This document shows positions 55,858-64,000 of a stretch of 64,000 nt of DNA, piece after piece. The stretch spans positions 4,340,001 to 4,404,000 of the forward strand of contig JABRWF010000002.1 of NCBI GenBank assembly GCA_018343915.1, written 5' to 3'. The notes below the pieces were generated by a model. That model ran no database searches. It was not told where the DNA came from and saw nothing but the letters and a program-made list of their open reading frames with translations. The number at the start of each line of letters is the position of its first letter. The stretch's first letter is position 1. Source of the stretch: Agroathelia rolfsii. Its lineage: Eukaryota > Basidiomycota > Agaricomycetes > Amylocorticiales > Amylocorticiaceae. The position numbers and the translations under genes were made by a program.

Positions 55858-58800
55858 ATGAGCTCCTCTGAAGAAAATTTCGACATCGACAATGTATCCG
55901 GATCTGAGTCTGAAGACTATGCCCCGGCACCTAAGAAGGTGTGTGTGTGCTTCATTGGGATACCTTTTTTCTTTCTTTTCGATGATCTATACATATGTAA
56001 TAACCGCACTTTCAGACCAAGGCACCCGCAAAGAAGCCCACATTAAAGGCAACGACGTCCAAAGCATCCACCTCAAAGGTTACCAAAGCAAAGGCCCCTG
56101 CAAAGCCCAAGGCATCCGCGAAGAAGGTCCTCACGGATATTGACGACAACATCGACGAGAGCGCTGTGGACATTGCCGTCCAGCCAGATGATGAAGAGAC
56201 TATCGCCATGCGTGCACGAGCTGAGGCTACGGAAGAGAGCAGGAAGAAGAAGACTGCTTCAGAGATGTACACCAAGGTGCTCTTGTTTTGAATCACGTAG
56301 TATACACAAGCCAATTGACGCTCATGCTCCCTTCTCGCTGTCTACTAGCTATCTCAACTCGAGCATATCCTCTTGCGTCCGGATTCGTACATTGGTAGTG
56401 TGGAGAAAGTGACCGCCAACATGTGGGTCATTGACTCTGACAGTGACCGCATGGTTCAGCGCGAGATCACCTACGTGCCCGGTTTCTTCAAGATCGTAGA
56501 CGAAATTTTAGTCAATGCCGCCGACAATAAGGTGTGTTGCGTCTTGATATTGTGGACACGGTCAGCTTATTATATTTTAGATCAACGACCCAAGCATGAA
56601 CACCCTCAAAGTGGATATAGATACTACCGAGGGCACAATCAGCGTGTGGAACAACGGGAAGGGTATTCCCATCGAAATGCACTCGCGCGAGAAGATGTGG
56701 ATCCCAGAACTTATCTTCGGCCACCTCTTGTCTTCTTCCAACTACGACGACAACGAGAAGAAACTCACCGGTGGCCGTAACGGTTACGGTGCCAAGCTCG
56801 CCAACATTTACTCTCACGAGTTCACGGTCGAGACGGCCGACAAGAAGACAAGCCAGAAGTACAAGCAGACCTGGACGAACAACATGACCAAAGTTGGCAA
56901 GGCCAAGATCACCGCCAACAACAAATCGGAGGAATACACCCAGGTCTCTTTCCGGCCCGAATTGAAGCGGTTCGGTATGGACAGCATCGACGAAGATACG
57001 CTGGCACTACTTAAACGACGTGTATACGATATGGCTGGCACCGTCAACGGTGTCAAGGTGTACCTGAACAAGAAGGCCCTAAAGATCAAGGACTTCAAGT
57101 CTTACGTCGGCATGTACCTCCAATCCGTCACACCCAAATCTGAGGATGACGAGGAATTGAGCGCTCCTGCACCACCCAAGATAATCCACGAAAAGATTGG
57201 AGAGCGATGGGAAATTGCATTTGCCCCTACATCCGACGGCAGCTTCCAACAGGTTTCGTTCGCAAACTCCATCGCAACAATCAAGGGCGGTAATCACGTC
57301 ACGTACATTGCCGACAAGATCACAAAGCGGCTCGTGGAGGAAATCAAGAAAAAGAACAAGCACGGTGCACCAGTCCAGCCCTCCCATGTCAAGCAGTACA
57401 TGTGGGTCTTCGTTAAGGCGCTCGTCGAGAACCCGTCGTTTGACAGTCAAACGAAGGAGTACCTCACGCTCCAGGCGAGCAAGTTCGGTACTCGCCCAGA
57501 GCCTTCTACGACCTTTATGAATGCAGGTAAATCTCCTAAGCTTTTTTCAAATGAGTAGCCAACGGGGATCTAATTCTTTTTTATTACTAGTGGTTAAGTC
57601 GGGCATCATCGAAACGATCCTCGACAGAGCTATGAGCCGTGCAGATCAGCAGTTGAAGAAGACCGATGGTGGAAAGCGCAGCAGGTAACTCTGTTTTCAT
57701 CATTTTGTCACAATAAACCCCTGCTTACACGTACGTCTTCTCTAGACTGACGGGCGTAGCCAAGCTCGACGATGCAAACAATGCTGGTGGCAGGAACGCG
57801 AGCAAATGTACACTCATCCTGACCGAAGGTGACTCCGCCAAGGCGCTCGCCGTTGCCGGTCTCGGTGTCGTCGGTCGCGACAACTTTGGCGTGTTCCCGT
57901 TGCGCGGAAAGATGCTTAATGTGCGCGAAGCGAAGCACGACCAGATTATGAAGAACGAGGAGATTCAGAATATCAAAAAGATTATGGGATTACAGCATAA
58001 CAAGGAGTATACAAGCACGAGTAGTTTGCGGTATGGGCGGCTTATGATCATGACGGATCAGGTATGTGGCTGGTATCAGTATTACTCTACTCGTGGAAAG
58101 ACAGAAATACTGATCTGCGAGTGATGCTTGACTAGGATCACGATGGTTCACATATTAAAGGCCTTCTCATTAACTATCTTGATCACTCCTACCCTTCTCT
58201 TCTCAAAATCCCGGACTTCTTGGTCGAGTTTGTCACTCCTATCGTTAGGGTGAGTTGATTTCATCTCTTTCTATTGTCAACTATTGAAGTTTATACCTCG
58301 CAAATAGGTAACAAAAGGCAAGCAACGTCGTGATTTCTTCACCATCCCCGAATACGAAAAATGGCTGGAAGAGGCACCCGATGCCCACAAGTGGACGTCC
58401 AAGTACTACAAGGTGTGTGCAATTACGCAAGCTCGTTCGAAGACATTTACTAACCAGGCACACGACATTTCCAGGGTCTGGGAACGAGTAAAGATTCTGA
58501 TGCTCGCGAGTACTTTGCCAACATGGAAAAACACATGATTCCCTTTGCGACAACACAACCGGGCGACCGAGACCTCATTGATTTGGCATTTAGCAAGAAG
58601 AAGGCAGATGAGCGAAAGGAGTGGCTTCGTCAACTCAAGGTAAAAACCACATACAGCAGTACAAAATTTGTCTATCCTTCTCATAGTAAATATCTAGCCC
58701 GGAACCTATCTTGACCATAACATGGACGAAATCCCCTTCTCAGAGTTTATTAACAAAGAACTCATTCTTTTCTCCATGGCGGATAACGTTCGTTCCATCC

Positions 58801-61626
58801 CGTCTGTTGCGGACGGCTTGAAGCCTGGACAGCGTAAAGTCATCTGGGGTTGCTTCAAACGTAACCTCAAATCCGAAATCAAGGTACAGTCACCCATACC
58901 GAACTCTTACGAGATTGACTCATCTCTGACCATTACCACGACGTCAAGGTTGCCCAACTCGTCGGTTACATCTCCGAGCACGCCGCATACCACCACGGCG
59001 AACAAAGTTTGACTTCTACTATCGTGAACCTTGCGCAAGACTATGTTGGCAGCAACAACCTGAACCTCCTCCTCCCCAATGGTCAATTCGGTACGCGCTC
59101 TTCAGGCGGTAAAGACCACGCCGCGCCAAGGTATATTTTCACGGAGACGTCGCCGCTTGCACGTGCTATTTTCCATCCGGCCGATGATCCACTCCTCAAG
59201 TACTTGAAGGACGATAACGATCTGATCGAGCCGGAATATTATATGCCGGTCATTCCACTTGTGCTCGTCAACGGTGCTGATGGTATTGGAACTGGTATGA
59301 TGACTACTTTCATAGTAGTCAATACATCTTTCGTTAACGTCATGACTTTTCTCAGGTTGGAGCACAAATGTCCCTTGTTACAACCCCGTAGACATCGTGG
59401 CCAACATTCGTCGCCTGATGGCAGGCGAGGATATGGTACCCATGCTTCCCTGGTGGCGCGGATTCAAGGGCACGATTAAAAGGACTGGGGACAACAAGTA
59501 CGACATATCTGGTATCGTAAACAAGATCAACGATACGATGGTTGAGATCACCGAGTTGCCGATCTACAAGTGGACGTTGACAATGAAGGCAGATCTGGAG
59601 AAGATGTTTGGTGAGAAGATGGATGGGCCCGTCAAAGTATGGAAAGATCCTTCTCTCAACGAATTAGTGGCAAGCTCAATAATTTCCTCAACTCGTTATA
59701 TTCTGTGTAGGACGTCAAAGAACATCATGATAACGTCAACGTACACTTTGTTGTCCACATGAGCGCCAAAGCCCTCGAGGCAGCAGAGAAAGAGGGTCTA
59801 TTGGAATACTTCAAGCTTACTACGAAGCTCACCACGACCAACATGATCTGCTTCGACTTAAATGGCAAGATTAAGAGGTACGACTCTCCGGAACACATCC
59901 TGGAAGACTTTTACCCGGCGCGGTTGGCGTTTTACCAGAAGCGCAAGGTAAGTGCTGGCTCTTAATCGTATCCCATATCATTGGTTCGTGTCTTACTGAC
60001 CTTCCTCCTCCCCTTACCAGGATCACATGGCGAGCGAGCTCCAGCTTCAACATGAGAGACTGTCCAACCAAGCCCGCTTCGTGAAGATGATCGTCGAGCG
60101 CCTGTTAAACGTATCCAACCGCAAAAAGGCGGACATCGTCGAGGACCTGCGCAAGAAGGACTTCAGACCGTTCCCTAAGGTCACAAAGGCCAAAGCGGCA
60201 GGGGAAACCGCACCTGTCGTGGACCCAGAGGACGAAGATGGGTCTGAGGATGGGCCTGCAAATCTCAGCGATTATGACTATCTGTTGGGAATGCCAATTT
60301 GGAACTTGACAAAGGAGAAGGTTTGTTATCCGCATGATATTCGCTTTCTTGGTGTTTTTGATGGTTAAAGTGCTTCCTTATCTTCCCTCCATTAGATTGC
60401 CAAGTTAGAGAAACAGGCTGCCGACAAGGAGGCTGAGCTTCTTGCTCTGCTTGAGAAGACACCCATTGATCTCTGGAACACAGACCTTGACCAATTCCTA
60501 GCTCAGTGGGAGGTACGCCATCTTTTCTTTCCACCCGTCTTCAAATCTTTCGTCCATATCAATTATATTGTTGTAGGAATCGTGCCGCGAGTTTGAGGAG
60601 AAATCGACCAAGGACAACAGTGGCAAGAAAGTCAAGCGCAAGCAGACGACGCTCAAGACTCGCAAATCTCTCTCGGAGCCTATGAAGTTCAAGGACGAGG
60701 ACAGCGACGAGGACGAGTACAAGCCTACCACCAAGGTCACCATGGCCAAGTTTAAGCAAGCATCCAAACCGACCGCTGCCGCCGCTCTCAAGACCGAGGA
60801 TGATGATGATGATGACGTGGTTGTAGCGGCGGCCAACAAGAAACGAGCACCAGCAGCCAGCAAGAAGAAAACTTTGAAAGAGGAGTCTGATTCCGGGTCC
60901 GATTTCGAGACAAAGGTGGTAGCGGCAAAGAAGCCATCTGCTGCTGCCCAAAAGCGCAAGGCGAAGCCGGAGTCAGATAGCGATGAGGAGGTGATTCCCA
61001 AGCCGCCGTCCAAGAAGCCTACTACTACCGTCACCAAGAAGCCCATCAAGGTGGACTCTGACATAGAGATCGAGGATAAGGATGAGGAGGAACAGAAGCC
61101 TGTGGTAGCTGCGAAGAGTAAAGGGAAGGCTACTGCGGCTGTGTCGAAACGTAAGAGGTGAGGATGATTTTTTTTTTTGTCTTTTTATTACGATTTAATT
61201 CTTATTAAATTTGATGATATTAGTTTGGACAATGATGAGGACAGCGACGACTCTATCGTCATCAAACCTGCCAGGAAGAAGCCGACGACACAGTCGAGTG
61301 TCATGGACTTCTTCGACGCTGTGCCGGACAAGCCAGCTCCGTCAGGCTCGAAGAAAGCGGCAGCTGGCTCCTCCAAACCCGCGTCAAAACCTGCATCCAA
61401 ACTCAAACCGGCCAAGAAGAAAAAGGTAGTGGAGAGCGAATCCGAAGAAGAATCCGAAGACGAAGCGCCATCGCGACCAGCACCGCCAGCCCGGTCGACG
61501 GCACAGCCTGGTCGAACAGCTCGAGCTGCCGCCACAAAGAAGAAGTATGTAGAGTTGGACTCAGAAGACAACGACGACGATGGGGGCGACAACGGTGATG
61601 ATTCGATGTTTTTGGACGATGATTGA
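55858..61626 (+). CDS. TOP2: DNA topoisomerase II
   Basis: About 15 exons, around 1,600 residues. ATG 55858 (MSSSEENFDIDNVSGSES). An acidic, then Lys/Ala-rich N-terminus precedes the GHKL ATPase domain (HILLRPDSYIGS, VDEILVNAADNK, WNNGKGIP, GGRNGYGAKLANI) and the transducer. The TOPRIM domain has LTEGDSAKALAVAG and DQDHDGSHIKGL (split by an intron at about 58062-58136), with the metal-binding acidic residues. The cleavage domain shows SVADGLKPGQRKVIW and SGGKDHAAPRYIFTE, whose tyrosine is the expected DNA-linking residue. The C-terminus after about 60600 is long, acidic and basic in turn with many SDSDE-like casein kinase II type sites and several basic clusters for nuclear import. It untangles sister chromatids by ATP-driven strand passage. 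Convergent with the OSH gene, 487 bases apart. Confidence 0.97.
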
Positions 61627-62113
61627 AGTTAATTACGATGACGACAATGTTAAATGTTACAGTTAATATTGTAGATATTTCTTACATACATACATTAGTT
61701 TTTGTTCTGATATCTTTATGTACCCTGTTCTCTTTTCAATGCTTGTTCTGTCTTGGGATGTCTTTTTTTACCAGTGGGATGGCATGTTCTGGTGACAAGA
61801 CAAAAAATGTTGTGCGGCTTATGAGAGATAAGGCTCAATCTCTTTCCTCATTCAGGTAAACCGGAGGAATGCCTTGAAAATCATCCAAAAGTCGTAAGTA
61901 GTATTGGCAACGCAACACCCTATATGATAATACATGGTCGTGATGCAGAAAAAAAGGAGCATATATATTATATGTGTTATGTATATACGTAAGAAGAGAA
62001 AAAGTGAGTATGAGAGTATGAGAGAGGGGAAAGAAGAAAAAGGCAAGTGATTCGGGTTTTGATCCATATCCTTTCTCTCCCCTCTCCTTTGGACTTGGAC
62101 TTTTATCTCTAGT
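61627..62113. other. Convergent 3' regions of TOP2 and the OSH gene
   Basis: 487 bases, AT-rich, with GAGAGTATGAGAGAG type purine runs near 62010-62040. No gene. It should hold both polyadenylation sites. Confidence 0.4.
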
Positions 62114-63861
62114 TTACGTCGAGGGAGGTGGGGACCATATCCACTCTTGAACAGCTTTGATGGCTTCTTGAGGATCAGCAGGTTCGCTATTTCGAGAAAG
62201 AAAGAAAAATAGAGGTATCATTAACTCAAGAGTTGTTATCGTTTCAACAAGGAAATAATACACCACACTTACGTGAACTTGGGTACCCACTTGCCATCGC
62301 GAAGCACGAAAAAGCGAGGAGTGTAGACCGCGCCGCCTTCCTCTCGCTTACGACGGGCTTCGCGCTGGGCATCTTCAACAGTTGATTTAGCTTCTGTCGC
62401 CTTGTCCATATCTTTAGCGATGATGGCATCAGTCAGGCCTGCCCACAGTCTAGAACAAAAGATAAAAAGGGATGATTGTCAGACAAGAACGACCAACACA
62501 AGGTTTATCATTATACACGGCAGCAAACTATTGAAACTTACCTCCTGGATTCGTTAGGCTCCTGCTCCGAAAGCGGGGCAACCCACTTGGGTGCGACATT
62601 CTGCCCATCCTTGGCTACGTCAAACAGAACGCGTTTGCCCTTGTTATAGTTAGTGTCAAGTTGACTATATTACGAGGGGGAGCGGGGATCTTGACCAACC
62701 TTGTTGCCTTTGAATTCCATTAAGTGGCTCCACCGTCCTGAGATTTCACCCACATCGGATGAACCATGGCGGACTTTGCCAGCTATAGAGTTGTAATTCC
62801 CAGTGAAGAAGCCCTGCAACCAAGTTAGCAACAAAAAAAGGGACAGCCTGACAGGGCAACAATAGATCAAATGAGCAAACCTTAGTCTTGAATTCCAGAT
62901 CACAAGCAAGATTGTTATTCTCGTTCTTGGCTGTGCAAGTATCTCCCAGCTCGAGGACCATCTTGCCGAACAGAATTCCGCGTGCGTACATGTTAGGCAT
63001 AGTGATGATATATTCACCGTCATTGAGCGCCCCTAGCAGAGTAACACGGTTCTCGCCCTCCATCGTGGTTGACACGCTGTTGCCCAGGAATTTGGACTTG
63101 GGACGCAGCTCACCAACGATCCGCACGCGATTAACAGGAGAGATGTAGTAGTATGCCGAAATAGGTGGGTGGTGAGACACTATTGTTACTCTTGTTTATA
63201 AGATACACTCTTAAAGAAAAGGGATAATGACGTGCCTTGCTCTGCAATGTAGAATCCTTGTGTACCGTTGGCATAATCGTACCTACATCTAAAGAACTCT
63301 CCCAATACGGGATTATATCTGTGAGGAAATTTAGAAAGTAGACCGCAATGTTGCCAGAGAAAACACTAACGGCTTCTTCACTCCCTTGGGCTTGATATGC
63401 CATCCGGCTAGGTAATATTGCAACACTCTGATAAATCGCTCCCCCGGGTCTTGCTCGGATTCAGCACTTTGATCACGACGCACACGTCCAGTCAAAAGGC
63501 AAGAAAGAAAGACAGGAACGAGCTCTTTACACACCCAAATATGAGATCAGGATGTGACATGAAATCGGTGATGCGTTCCAGCATGCTGCGCGGCTCGAGT
63601 ACAAAAGTTGGGAAAGTGACCTTGGAGAGATCCATGCCAACCCTGAGCTGGGAGATCAACGATGTGATAATCGAGCCCTCATTCTCGTCGCTGGCATGCA
63701 CCACTTTTTAGCAACGCTTGGGACGGGAGAGAAAACGATCAAAAATAGCGGTACAGAATCGAGGTATCATCTGGCTCTGTGTCTTCGGGAGCTTTGTCGT
63801 CGCCTACGGAACCTGCACGCCGGCGACGGAAATTGTTTGCTTGTTGATTCAAGAAATTCAT
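62114..63861 (-). CDS. Oxysterol-binding protein, short OSH4/KES1 type
   Basis: About 9 exons, around 400 residues, complete in the window. ATG 63861 ([17 protein letters not shown]) was chosen because it splices to [17 protein letters not shown] and the conserved start [20 protein letters not shown]. Other landmarks are [43 protein letters not shown] (EQVSHHPP is the family signature, joined across a GC-AG intron at 63180-63235), [47 protein letters not shown] and [16 protein letters not shown] near the end. It lacks PH and ankyrin domains, like yeast Osh4. Such proteins exchange sterol and phosphatidylinositol 4-phosphate between ER, Golgi and plasma membrane. Osh4 in yeast works against Sec14-dependent Golgi export. 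Confidence 0.93.
63180..63235 (-). other. GC-AG intron (56 nt) in the OSH gene
   Basis: Donor CAAG/GCACGT and acceptor ACAATAG on minus. It falls inside the family signature, joining GFYIAEQ to VSHHPPIS with valine completed across the junction. No GT donor nearby gives that product. Confidence 0.75.
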
Positions 63862-64000
63862 GTTTTCCGAGTAGATGGGAGAAAAGACCAAGGGATGCGT
63901 GCAGGAAGTAGCAAGGAGGAGGAAGAAGAGGCCCGGATGCTGTATATCGATGCAGACTGGTTTCGTCAGTCGCAGCCCAGCTCCGTCGGAAGAATCCTCG

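Noticed and set aside
1..64000. CRISPR arrays, bacterial operons, rRNA genes
   Set aside because: No regularly spaced repeats or rRNA-like blocks were seen, and gene structure is clearly eukaryotic.

Overview
The window is nuclear DNA of a filamentous basidiomycete, most likely a mushroom-forming fungus (Agaricomycetes). The evidence is dense 50-75 nt GT-AG introns, 12-30 exons in most genes, basidiomycete-like housekeeping proteins and a degenerate chromodomain Ty3/gypsy retroelement. I cannot name the species. The reading frames are fragmented because introns are frequent and several exons are only 8-22 nt long. When the exons are joined by hand, nearly every host gene reads as intact.

Layout. 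1-8.2 kb: nested, decayed Ty3/gypsy elements. Two minus-strand copies (RT, protease, gag, LTR; then gag and LTR) abut a plus-strand integrase/chromodomain end with its 3' LTR. 8.4-10.9 kb (-): an MFS anion:cation symporter of the allantoate/nicotinate permease type. 11.2-14.2 kb (+): ARP5 of the INO80 remodeller, divergent from the MFS gene across a short promoter holding an 11-bp inverted repeat. 14.4-15.3 kb (-): a Sec4/Rab8-type GTPase. 16.0-24.7 kb (+): a giant superfamily 1 (UvrD/Rep, TRANK1-like) helicase with a TPR-like region and a CCCH zinc finger. 24.8-27.6 kb (-): an ABC half-transporter. 27.9-31.1 kb (+): the nucleoporin NUP93/NIC96. 31.6-35.0 kb (+): a GCN20/ABCF3 ATPase. 38.6-39.9 kb (-): a FYVE-finger protein. 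39.9-50.5 kb: a gene-poor stretch with simple repeats. 50.5-51.4 kb (+): a small DUF7704-like membrane protein that is only visible after splicing and contains an 8-nt exon. 52.3-53.2 kb (+): an unrecognised acidic protein with a Trp/Cys-rich tail. 53.9-55.2 kb (+): chorismate synthase. 55.9-61.6 kb (+): DNA topoisomerase II. 62.1-63.9 kb (-): a short oxysterol-binding protein (Osh4/KES1 type), complete in the window.

The genes do not form one pathway. The set is an ordinary core-gene neighbourhood: chromatin and DNA topology (ARP5, TOP2), nuclear pore (NUP93), membrane traffic and lipid transfer (Rab, FYVE, OSH), translation control (GCN20), aromatic amino acid synthesis (chorismate synthase) and transport (MFS, ABC). 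The most unusual features are the microexons in at least four unrelated genes, three probable GC-AG introns, the large poorly characterised SF1 helicase, and an insertion in the ABC nucleotide-binding domain. I found no tRNA, rRNA or CRISPR array. I see no clearly new multi-gene system; the helicase and the microexon architecture are the best leads.
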